Under the pieces are notes generated by a model. That model saw only the letters and a list, made by a program, of their open reading frames with translations. It did not search any database and was not told where the DNA came from. From Darksidea phi (Eukaryota > Ascomycota > Dothideomycetes > Pleosporales > Lentitheciaceae), in the NCBI GenBank assembly GCA_030770425.1, contig JASJFT010000413.1, positions 1-18,398 of the forward strand: 18,398 nt of DNA. The letters are read 5' to 3'. Each line of letters opens with the position of its first letter. Positions within the stretch are counted from its first letter, which is position 1. This document shows, piece by piece, positions 9,711-18,398 of this stretch. Both the position numbers and the translations under genes were made by a program.

Positions 9711-10690
9711 AGAAAAATAATAAGTAATTTAGTAAAGTCTAGGGCTAAGAATAAGCTATATAATAAATATCTTAGAACTAATAAATAATATATATCTAAT
9801 CTTAATATTCTTAATATTAATAGATCTAGAACTAATATATATAATTCTAATATAGCCGCCTCTAGTTATAATATAATAACTAGAATACTAATAACTAATC
9901 CCTTTACTAATATTTATTTAATAATTCCTTCTTTAACTATACTATAGATTAACTTTAGAAATATATAAGAACTAAAACTTCTATATCTAAGACTAAAGCC
10001 CCTTATATTAATATATTAGTTAATTTAGTATTACCCTTTATAAATATCTCTTATATTAATAACTTAAAAAATATATAATCTTTAGTTATTATTATAACTA
10101 GAGGTTAGATAGAAAAGAATTATTAGACGAGTAACTATACTAGATTTAAACTATTTTAAGTAAAAAGATCCTTCTTTAACTTAAATTTATAAATAGTAAA
10201 TTATTATTTATTTATACTTCTTTTTTACTTATATATACTATTATTAATATATAAAGTCTTATTAATAATAGATATTTAACTATTACCTTTCTTAACTAAA
10301 CCTTTACTTAAAAATATATTATTAATATCTATATTATATTCTTTTTAAAAAAGCTCTTACTAGTTAATAATTATACTAATAATATACTTATCTAATATAC
10401 TATTTTATTTATATAGATTAGAAACTACTATAAAAATTACTTACTATATATTACTAACTTAGCTTAAAATACTTTTATTATTCTTAATCTTTCTTAGTTT
10501 TAAAAATAAAACCTATTTATTAATTAGATATTAATAATAATTAATATAGATTCTTAGTACTATTAGAAATATTACTATTATAGAACTAAGACTATATAAA
10601 TAGCTTTCTTAACTACCCTTTTTAATAAAAATATACTAAATAAAACTAAACTACTATACTTTAAGTTATATATTAATATAATAAATTATT
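9711..10690 (+). other. Gag-pol linker and presumed protease region of element 2
   Basis: This is about 1 kb between the gag knuckle and the first confident pol reading. By position it should hold the aspartic protease. I could not find its DS/TG or IDW signatures by eye in any frame, either because of frame changes or because the family is divergent. It is AT-rich with abundant TAA/TAG and no other structure. Confidence 0.45.
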
Positions 10691-11899
10691 AATTATCTTT
10701 ATATATTAAAGATATTAACGAGTATAATCTCTATTAACTAAATAAAGAGACTTTAATAGATCTACTCTCTAAACTTATCCTAGACTACTTCTACTATAAA
10801 ATAAGAAACTTAGATACTAAATATAGAAAAATTCTAGAATATTAAGTAATTATAATATAAAATTATATTATAATTAAACTATTACTAGTTATATAAGTAG
10901 ATAGATACTAAGTTAATTTAAAGAAATCTAAGAAAGAACTACTACTACTACTTAGTATTCTTCTATTAACTAAACTAAATTATAATTCTTTTAATTTTTT
11001 TAATATTTATTTTATATAAGCTATAATCTTTATATAATTTTATAAATAATCTAATATAAAAGCTATCTATATTATATAGAACGAGCTAGACTAAATACTT
11101 AAAGTATTACTAAAGAATAAAGAAGACTAAATTCTAAACCTTACTAAAGAAGAATTTAAAGATATTCTAGATAGTAAAATTATAATAAATCTTCTAAATA
11201 AGTTCTTACTATAGTTTTATAAATTTTTTACTAATTATAAATATATTCTATATCTTTAAGATATTAAAGAATTAAATATTAATAAGTTTCTAATAAAGAA
11301 ACTATCTCTATCTAATAATAAGTTAAAAAAGAAACTTTTAGAATAGCTAAGGGATATAATAGCTAGATTTCTTCCTAGAAAAGTAAATAAACTTCTACTA
11401 AGATAAGTATAAAATTATAAAATTAATATTATTTTAGATAAAAAACCTCTATATTAAAAGAATTAATCTTTTTTTTATTTAAACTCTATATTATACGTAA
11501 ATAACTAAATAATAATCTAGATAAAAATTTTATTTAGAAATCTTATATATAATATACTACCTCTTTACTTCTAATAATAAAACTAAATAGAGAAGTATAT
11601 ATATATTAAGATTATAAAGATTTAAATAATATTACTATTAAAAACTATTACTTATTACTTCTTATTTAAGAAACTCTTAATACTCTCTATAATATAAAGG
11701 TATATATTAAACTTAATATTATTATTATTTTTAATAAATTATATATTACTAGAAGATATAAATAGAAAATAGTATTTATTATATATTTTAAACTTTTTAA
11801 AATCTTAGTTATATCTTTAGTCTTTATAATATATTAATATTCTTTTAAAACTATATTAATTATATTCTTTATAATTTATTAGAATATATCTATACTATA

Positions 11900-11929
11900 T
11901 ACCTTAATAATATCTTAGTCTACTTAGAA
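11900..11929 (+). other. RT active-site block of element 2, both aspartates now Asn
   Basis: Frame 2 reads Y-L-N-N-I-L-V-Y. Both aspartate codons are AAT, each explained by GAT following a T, so that TpG became TpA. Compare element 1, where the same residues are coded GAC after A and C and survive. It anchors frame 2 for the second half of pol. Confidence 0.9.
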
Positions 11930-13087
11930 AATAGAAAAGAATATTAAAGATATATCTAAAAAGTAGTTTAAAGATTAATTAATATTAATCTTTAAATTAA
12001 TATTTATAAATATAAATTTAAGGTTATAAAGATTAAATACCTTAAACTTATTATCTTCTCTAATAGTATTAAAATAGATTTTAAGAAAGTAGCTATAATT
12101 TTAAAATAAATATAACTCTCTTATTTTAAGAATTTATAAAAATTTCTAAACTTTATAAATTTTTATTAATATTTTATTTAAGACTTCTTAAAGATATATA
12201 CTTTACTTAATAAACTTCTATATAAGAATATACTATAGAACTAGACTATTAAATAGATAACTATCTTTAAAATACTTAAGAATTCCTTTATTATAGTACT
12301 AGTACTAGTAATATATAACTTTACTAAAAAGATAGTTCTAGAAACTAATACTTCTAATTAGATATTAAATAGTATTCTCTTCTAATATAATAATAATAGT
12401 ATTTTATATATAGTTATCTACTTTTTAAGTAAATATAGTACTATTAAATATAATTATAAAATTTATAATAAAGAATTATTAGTAATTATTAAGTTCTTAG
12501 AAGAATAGTAATTAGAACTTTAAAAAATTATAGAATTATTTAAAATTATTACTAATTATAAGAATCTAGAATACTTTATAATTATAATAGTAATATTATA
12601 ATACTAGATTTACTAATTAGAGTTTCTATTATAATTTAATTTTAGAATTATTTATTAACTAAGCTTAAAAGCTATATAACTAGATATACTAAGTAGAATA
12701 CTAGAAAACTAACTAAATAAAAATAATACTTTTAATAATAGAGTAAAAAATAGACTATAAATAGTACTTCTACTAGAAGTTCTTAATAATAAAGTTTTAA
12801 AAGATCTTCTTAACTAAAATCTTATAAATATAGTACTACTAATCCTCTTTACTATAAATTAATTTATTAATAAACTAATTAACTCTATATACTCTACTAT
12901 ACTAATAGTTATTAAAATAATTACTACTCTTTTAGATCTAAATATAAGATATTAGCTAAAATATCTTTAAAAACTTATATAGATATTAATACTAGACTTT
13001 ATACTTTATTAAGACTATATATAATATTAAGAATACCTTTTTATACTATCTTATAATAAACTTTATATATAGATTTTATATTAAATA

Positions 13088-13597
13088 TATAATTCTATAT
13101 CTACTAGATATCTAGAATAAATTAAAATAATAAAACTAATTATTTAAGACTATTAATAGTTATATATAATATATAATATTAAAATTTATATCTAAGTATA
13201 TAAACTCTATATCTAAATTAAAAGTTTTAGATTATTATCTTAAGAATTTCTTAAGTTTTTATTAATTCTATTCTAAGTATAATTTAATATTTCTATTAAC
13301 TATATTATCTTATTTCTAGAATTATAATAGTATAATTATATATATAAATATATTCTTATTATAATCTATAAACTAATAAAAATATATTATATTATTTTTA
13401 TTAAAAAAATTAATATATTTAAATTAGTTAATATTTTTATATTTTAAGTTTACTTCCTTTATAACTACTTTAATAATATTCTATCTAATTAGAAAATCTA
13501 GTTTATATTATAATTTTAGGACTAATTATCTATAAGACTTAGAATTATACTAAAATACTTCTTATTATTCTATCTTAAGACTAATAGCTAGACTAAG
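13088..13597 (+). other. Integrase zinc finger and D-D-E core of element 2
   Basis: The H2C2 ligands lie at 13088, 13109, 13199 and 13208. A DYWWP-type block lies between them. The core acids lie at 13298-13300, 13487-13489 and 13595-13597, with intervening lengths of 62 and 35 residues. The last acid sits in a PKTxGWTEQVN-like block near 13580-13610. All are in frame 2, so this 510-base section has no net indel. Every ligand and every catalytic acid carries one RIP-type change. Confidence 0.88.
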
Positions 13598-14297
13598 TAA
13601 GTAAATAATAGTATTAAAGTATACCTTTAGATATTTATAAATTTCTACTAAAATAACTAGATATAATAACTTCTTCTTATAGAATTTACTATAAATAATA
13701 TTATCTTTAAAATAACTAGTATTTCTTTATCTTTTACTAATTATAACTTTTATCTAAAACTTAGAGTTAAGTCTAGCTAATTAATACTACTAAATCTATT
13801 TCTATCTTAATAATAGGAATTCTTAAAAGTAAATAATACTATTAATAGATTTAATTATATTATTACTTAACTAAAAGCTATTACTAAATAATCTATTAAG
13901 TACTACGAATACTATATAAATAAGAAGTAAGAAGATATATTAAAATTTATTATAAAAGATAAAATCTTTATAAATATAAGAAATATAAAAACTAATAAAT
14001 TAATAAAAAAAAGATAATAAGATAATAGGTTTATTTAAAGTTCTAAAAGTTTATAACTAAATATATACTCTAGAATCTTTAATAATTATAAAAATATTTT
14101 TAGTATTTTATAACTTATTACTTTAATTAAAATATATCTTTTAAGAACTTCTAGAATAAAATATAATAAATAAAGCTAAGTTTTAATATCTTAAAGAAGG
14201 AATACTTAAATAAGAGAATAGAATAAAAGAGTTAACTAAATAATAGAAATTTAAGTTCTTACTAAACTACTATAATAAGGACCTATAATAACTAATA

Positions 14298-14425
14298 TAC
14301 TTAATTAAATAGAAATACTATCCTACTATCTAGTAGCTAGTATTCGATTTAAAAGATTAAGAGAGTATAATTTATTAATTTTATAATAACTATCTAGATA
14401 AATCTACCCTAAGATAGATTTAAAG
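14298..14425 (+). other. Chromodomain at the C-terminus of element 2 pol
   Basis: In frame 3 the reading is YLIKWKxYP, then T-I-W-type and F-DLKD positions, ending in an NNxxDKxTPR-like tail. This matches the fungal chromoviral form KWxGY...TWxP..DLK...F...PDKP closely. It is more typical of the ascomycete gypsy consensus than the element 1 version, supporting two separate families. Confidence 0.85.
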
Positions 14426-14480
14426 AATATTAATATTAGTAAATTTTCTTTCTATAAAGCTATTCGAGATATATAATAAT

Positions 14481-14492
14481 TTAGAGGGAAGA
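14481..14492 (+). other. Polypurine tract of element 2
   Basis: TTAGAGGGAAGA lies three bases before the 3' LTR start at 14496. A GGG inside an A/G run directly before an LTR is the usual primer site for plus-strand synthesis. It has little target for RIP and so is well kept. Confidence 0.75.
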
Positions 14493-14495
14493 TAC

Positions 14496-14672
14496 TATTA
14501 TAATACTAATTTATAATTATTTATATCTACTATATACTATATCTATAGTTATAATACTTTCTTTATTAGATCTTATTATATTAGATATATATAGCCCCTA
14601 CTTATTTTAATATTAGTCCTTTATAGTATAACTTATATTCTATCTTAATTCTAGTATATCTATATTATAATA
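14496..14672 (+). repeat. 3' LTR of element 2 (177 bp)
   Basis: This is a gap-free match to 8250-8426. It starts TATTATAATAC and ends ATAATA, followed by the duplicated AGAAC. At 14594-14596 it keeps CCC where the left LTR has TTA, showing that RIP struck the two copies differently. Confidence 0.9.
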
Positions 14673-14677
14673 AGAAC
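14673..14677. repeat. Target site duplication (right) of element 2, AGAAC
   Basis: This is identical to 8245-8249. Together they mark the insertion point: without element 2, spacer 7015-8244 would run straight into 14678 onward. Confidence 0.8.
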
Positions 14678-14981
14678 TATATTAACTTACTTTTTATCTA
14701 TTTTAACTTTATAAATATACTAAAGGGATTTATTAAGATATACTAAGAGAATATAAAAGTAGAAAAAATATTTATAAAAAGAATATTTCTAGATATTAGT
14801 AAATTCTTTATCTAGTTTTATAAGTAGCCGAGCGCTATATATTATATAATTACTCTATTTATATAATAATTTATACTAATTTACTATAACTATATACTAG
14901 CTATAACTATACCTTAGTTTATAGTAACTATATAGTAACTTATAGTAATTACTCTAGTTATTTAATCTAGTATAACTCGTA

Positions 14982-14988
14982 TATAAGA
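14982..14988 (+). promoter_or_regulatory. TATA-like box in the presumed LTR of element 3
   Basis: TATAAGA lies in a CGTATATAAGACCCTC context, followed by C-rich sequence. This is the usual arrangement around the start of R in an LTR. The window is so AT-rich that TATA-like strings are common; the nearby retained C run is the reason to list it. Confidence 0.35.
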
Positions 14989-15055
14989 CCCTCTACTTAT
15001 ACCCTAGCTAGATAGTTAGACTACTAAATATATTTATTTTATACCTTTACCCGCT

Positions 15056-15074
15056 TATAGTTATAAGCCTAGTC
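15056..15074 (+). other. Possible primer-binding site of element 3
   Basis: TATAGTTATAAGCCTAGTC could be an LTR end (ATA, formerly ACA) followed by a RIP-altered tRNA-complementary site, since GGTTATGAGCCC-like sequence would become AGTTATAAGCCT. It lies about 60 bases before the first gag-like codons. I judge this from position and pattern only and could not match it to a tRNA. Confidence 0.3.
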
Positions 15075-15171
15075 TAATCTACCTATATTATATAATCTAT
15101 TTTAATCTTCTCTATATAAAGAAATAACGACCTTATCGTCTACTATATCTAAAACTAGTTTAGCTACTATT

Positions 15172-15275
15172 CTCTAAGGCCTATATAATTAAGATCTATA
15201 GATCTATACTATATAGAGGCTAGCTAAGGTAGTTAATATATAGGAGTATATCGATCCCGAAGCTAAAGCTCCTAT
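15172..15275 (+). other. Copia-type Gag N-terminal block of element 3
   Basis: In frame 1 the block has L-Q-G-P, a W-D-L-W type pair (TAA/TAG at 15187 and 15196), R-L-A-K, N-I-W-E-Y-I-D-P and an acidic/alanine tail. This is the hallmark of Gag in ascomycete copia elements, where a short aromatic-rich start precedes WEYIDP. It fixes the orientation and frame of element 3. Confidence 0.88.
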
Positions 15276-16308
15276 ATAGCTAAATAAGCCCGAATACCCT
15301 ATTAATCCTATACTACCTATTAATAAGGATAGATTATTAGTAACTAAATCTAGCTTAATAGTAACTCCTTAGTATACTAAGAACCTAAGTCTCTACTATA
15401 TAAAGCTAAAAGAATACTATAGAACTAAAGATAAGCTTAGTTAAATCGAGACTTATATAGCTAATATACTAGCTAAAGACCTTATTTATTAAATTAAGAA
15501 TTAGAAATTACTATATAATTAGCTTAAAGCTCTAAAATAGCTATTCGCCCTATTATTAGTCGATTAAGAATACGAGGTTTAGAAGATATATAACTTAGCT
15601 AAAATACTATACGCGTATAGAGAGAATCTTAAAGAATAGAGTATAATCTTTCTAATAGTCTATAATTAAGCTATATAGCTTAATCTACTAGAAGTATTAG
15701 AATATCGGCTATATAAGGATCTAATATAAGCTATTAAATAGATTAATTCGGGCTATGTAGCTACTATATCTATTATAGTATTTAATATAGAAGCTAGTTC
15801 GAATAGCTTAATTAATTCTATATTATCTAATCTACTAGCTAGCTACCTACGCTATTACTAAATAACGTAGGCTATAAAGTTAAATATTAATAATAGTATA
15901 TTCGTAGCTATACTAAATTAAGAATAGTCTCTATATAATAAGAAGAGATAATAAAATAATAAACTATTAAAACTATTAAAGCTATACCTATATAGAGATC
16001 TATACTACTAGAGATAATACTAGTATATTAATACCTTACTACGTAAAGAAGGATTTACGGAGAATCCTAAAAAGGCTAAGAAAATAGCTAATTTCGAAGC
16101 TAAGAATAAGAAGGGTATCTTAACTAAAATATATAAGAGGAATTAATACTATAAATAATAAAAGTAGACTAGCTAGAATAGTAATATAGCTAATATAATA
16201 AAAATTAATATAGGTAATAATCTATTATAGTATAAATATAAAGTCTATATTATATTCTTAATAGTATATAACGTCTCGATAGCTAATAATATCTATCTAC
16301 TTCTCTAT

Positions 16309-16347
16309 TCCTAGATACTAGATCTAGCTATAGATATCTATATCTAT
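16309..16347 (+). other. Copia protease active-site region of element 3
   Basis: Frame 1 reads S-W-I-L-D-L-A-I-D-I-Y-I. The known family motif is WILDSGAxxHI. The aspartate codon GAT at 16321 is retained; the following CTA-GCT stands where Ser-Gly(-Ala) is expected, and TAT at 16339 where His was. It confirms protease upstream of integrase. Confidence 0.75.
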
Positions 16348-16974
16348 AATAACCCTATTAAGTTCTAATAGAAAGCCCCGGCTTCGCCCGATAATATCGT
16401 TTTAGCTAGAGGCTTAGAGATAGCTATTTAGATCTAGGAAAATATATAGATATCCCTATTAATATCTTAGGGCCCGAAAAAGATAATACTTAAATAAGTA
16501 GCCCTAATTCCTAGCTTCTTTATTAGCCTAGTATTACTATTATAACTATTCTTATTAAATATATATTTTAACTTAGGAAAGAACGTCCTATATCGATTAG
16601 AGACTTAACCTTAGAATATTATAAAGCTTACTAGGGTTAGTAGATACTAGCTTATAGTCTATTATATTAAATCTCTATAATCTACTTAGTATATAGTATT
16701 TACTACTAATTAGTACTAGCTATAGATCTTAGCTTTACTACTTTAATCTAAATTACTAAGTAAGCTATAACTTTATCTACTTATAGGTTATTTAAATAGT
16801 AATATAATCGATTAGTTAGCTAGTAATATTATAGGTCTTTATATAGATAATAGTATAATAGCTTCTAAAATAATTTACTATAAGGAGTACCTATAGAATA
16901 AAGTCTATTAGATTATCTCTTATTAATTTAGCTATAAACTAGGTACTAGCCAATCGTTTAAAACTATAGCTATT

Positions 16975-17283
16975 AATCTAATTAAGCTCGATATACTAGT
17001 CTATAATAGCTATTAATATATATTCTATATATTTAATCTATTCTTAAAACTATATATAGTCTATATAATAGTTAAGTATAATAAATCTACTTTTTAGATA
17101 ATACTTAGATAGCTAGATAAAGCTATTAAATAAGAATTTAATATAACTATTACCTTTCTAATAGCTAATAACGAGTAAGACTATAGTCTATTAGACGATT
17201 TAGCTTAAGCCTATTATCTATAGAAAGGAATTAAACTATAGATACGAGTACTATATACTATTAAATAAAATAACTTAGCTAAA
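16975..17283 (+). other. Integrase D-D-E core of copia element 3
   Basis: The three catalytic codons are AAT (16975), AAT (17167) and AAA (17281), in frame 1. Surrounding residues (LIKL after the first; A-x-N-E with intact GAG after the second; QNNLA before the third) are those of Ty1/copia integrase. Each acid was lost by G-to-A after a T. Confidence 0.85.
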
Positions 17284-18398
17284 TACTTAGATAAAAGTTT
17301 AATTAAGAGAAGCTACTTAATAAGAATTACGGTAAATCTTCTATTAGCTTTTAGCTTTAAGATTTATAGAATAGTAGTCTATCTACTTAACTAAATATCT
17401 ATATAGGTACTAAACTAAAAAATACTATTTAAAATTATATATTAGAAAAAGCTATTACTAGCTTATCTACGTATTTATAACTATAGAGCCTACGTACTAT
17501 ATAAATAAATATCTAGAGGTAATAAGCTTAGTCTACGAGTACTAGTAGAATATCTAGTTAGCTACGATTTATCAAATATCTATAGAATCTAGATACTAAA
17601 GATAAGAAGTAAAGTATATAATAGTAAAGTAATTCGTATAAGAGATATTATATTTTAAGAAGATCTATTCTATTAGCTATAAGATAATTTAGATCCCCTT
17701 CTTTAAGACTTTAAGCTAGAGTAATTCGCTTATAAATATTATCTACCTATACTAAATAACGAAGATACTTCTTTAGAAGTCTTACTAGAAGATAAATATA
17801 TAGCTCTTATAAAAGCTATAGAATCTACTACCTAAGCTTCTACTTAAACTACTATTTATACTACTACTCGAGCTACTACTTAGGAACCTATATCGAACTA
17901 GCTCCTAATACTAAATCTATTAGAAATAGCTTTATCTAAGCTACTACTATAGCTATTAAATCGACCTTTAAAGCGTAAGTATAGAACTAAGCCTAATTTA
18001 AATTATATAGAGTATTAAGAATTAATAAATACTAATCTCTATTAATATTATATTCTATCTAAAGGTTTAACTAGAGTAGTAAAGAAGAAGCTTATATAAA
18101 AGAATTCTAGCTTCTTTATTAACGCCTACTAGTTAGTCTATATAGCTATCTTAGTAATAGTACTAAAAACGTAATTTAAATATATAGAGCTACTAGTAGA
18201 ACTAAAATACTATAAGAATATAATAAAGCTACTATCTTCCTATAAAAAAGGCTTCCTATAAGCTATATAATAAGAACTAGTAACGATTAAATATAAAGAA
18301 ACTTATAAGTAGATAATCTAAAACGAATATAATACTTAGTATACTTAAGATAATAAAGTTCTTCTACTAATATAGGTATATAAATATAAACTTAATAA

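Larger units (their letters stand above)
10690..14430 (+). pseudogene. pol: pol of element 2: RT, RNase H, integrase, chromodomain; RIP-inactivated with frameshifts
   Basis: The pre-RT linker and the LP-x-x-x-YDYKI-like block are in frame 1 (to about 11440). The DYxxLNxITIKNxYPLPLIQETL-like block and the KLDxxxAFNK-like block are in frame 3 (about 11500-11815). PFGL-like, YLDD (11900-11911, now YLNN), RNase H (ETN at 12341; NYxIYNKEL at 12452-12478) and all of integrase to about 14005 are in frame 2. The GPF block and chromodomain are in frame 3. The integrase finger has H codons at 13088 and 13109 and C codons at 13199 and 13208, all TAT (H-x6-H-x29-C-x2-C). Catalytic codons at 13298 (AAC), 13487 (AAT) and 13595 (AAG) give D-x62-D-x35-E spacing, with all three acids converted to N, N, K. 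The chromodomain is at 14298-14425. Confidence 0.9.
8250..14672 (+). mobile_element. Element 2: complete RIP-degraded Ty3/gypsy retrotransposon (chromovirus)
   Basis: This is a full-length element bounded by 177-bp LTRs (8250-8426 and 14496-14672) and a 5-bp duplication (AGAAC). It has a polypurine tract before the 3' LTR, a gag knuckle, RT, RNase H, integrase and a chromodomain, all on the + strand. It differs from element 1 in LTR sequence, gag, frame layout and chromodomain type, so it is a separate family. Unlike element 1 its pol contains at least three frame changes, two of them at homopolymer runs. LTR identity is about 94% (11 mismatches counted), most differences being C/T or G/A, so element age cannot be read from it. 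Confidence 0.92.
14678..15120 (+). other. Probable 5' LTR and leader of copia element 3
   Basis: This stretch holds no recognised coding sequence. It lies directly upstream of a copia gag, so it should contain that element's 5' LTR and leader; the matching 3' LTR is beyond the window, so the limits cannot be set. Short repeated phrases (TAGTAACTATATAGTAACTTATAGTAA, in part 14920-14950) look like diverged internal repeats. A TATA-like box lies near 14982 and a possible primer-binding site near 15056-15074. Element 2 may have inserted in or just before this LTR. Confidence 0.55.
15121..18398 (+). pseudogene. Element 3: Ty1/copia gag-pol, RIP-inactivated, cut by right edge in RT
   Basis: This is one frame (frame 1) over about 3.3 kb with no indel seen. 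The Gag start has LQGPYNWDLW-like then NIWEYIDPEAKAP-like residues (15172-15275), typical of fungal copia Gag. The protease block reads SWILD...DIYI (16309-16345). The integrase core has AxNLI (acid codon 16975, AAT), a xNNE block (17167, AAT) and QNNLAK (acid codon 17281, AAA), formerly D, D, E with 63 and 37 residues between. The integrase C-terminal block is YRAYVLYKQ...RGNKLS...VEYLVSYD...YRIW (about 17482-17600). RT begins near 18370 with a WVYKYK-like block. The order protease-integrase-RT identifies Ty1/copia. ATG at 15755 is out of frame and followed by TAG. Confidence 0.92.

Noticed and set aside
13072..13080. First integrase aspartate of element 2 at GAT 13072 (frame 1)
   Set aside because: The spacing to the second acid is not a multiple of three and is too long. 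The codon at 13298 in frame 2 gives D-x62-D-x35-E and sits after the zinc finger, as it should.
1..18398. Alternative genetic code with TAG/TAA read as Gln or Trp
   Set aside because: Reading the stops as sense does restore protein families, but ATG, Cys and His codons are lost as well. Only CpA/TpG mutation explains all of these together.
1..18398. Mitochondrial or generally AT-rich (for example apicomplexan) genome
   Set aside because: The content is nuclear LTR retrotransposons, and the bias is specific to CpA/TpG with CpG, CpC and CpT kept, which general AT richness would not give.
1..18398. tRNA, rRNA or other RNA genes
   Set aside because: No GC-containing stems or A/B box-like sequences were seen; GTTCRA-type motifs would need TpG or CpA, which are absent.

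Overview
This window is about 18.4 kb of very AT-rich, non-coding nuclear DNA. Its whole length carries the signature of saturating repeat-induced point mutation (RIP), the fungal process that converts CpA to TpA on both strands. By eye I find only three CpA and two TpG dinucleotides. There are only two ATG triplets on the + strand, each followed at once by TAG, and none on the - strand, so no ATG-started ORF exists. The organism is most likely a filamentous ascomycete (Pezizomycotina). The window would be an AT-isochore, or subtelomeric or centromeric heterochromatin; the sequence alone does not say which.

Beneath the mutations lie three LTR retrotransposons, all on the + strand. Element 1 (1 to 7014) is a Ty3/gypsy chromovirus whose 5' LTR starts left of the window. 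Gag is in frame 3 with a CX2CX4HX4C knuckle. Protease, reverse transcriptase (RT), RNase H, integrase and chromodomain are all in frame 2, with no indel I can find. Its last 93 LTR bases recur at 6922-7014. Element 2 (8250 to 14672) is a second, different Ty3/gypsy chromovirus and is complete: two 177-bp LTRs, a polypurine tract, a 5-bp target site duplication (AGAAC), a gag knuckle, and a pol that changes frame at least three times. Element 3 (about 14.7 kb to past the right edge) is a Ty1/copia element. Its gag, protease, integrase and start of RT all lie in frame 1 without a break, and the window ends inside RT.

Between elements 1 and 2 (7015-8244) is about 1.2 kb that no element explains. 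It has a weak coding-like trace on the - strand that I could not identify. Between element 2 and the copia gag (14678-15120) is probably the LTR and leader of element 3, with a TATA-like site and a possible primer-binding site.

No gene here can work. RIP put TAA/TAG throughout the frames and also changed catalytic codons: the integrase D, D and E codons now read N, N and K in elements 2 and 3. I saw no tRNA, rRNA, CRISPR array, host gene or defence system. The interest lies in the completeness of the CpA loss, the target site duplication and domain order that remain readable, and the unexplained stretch between the elements.
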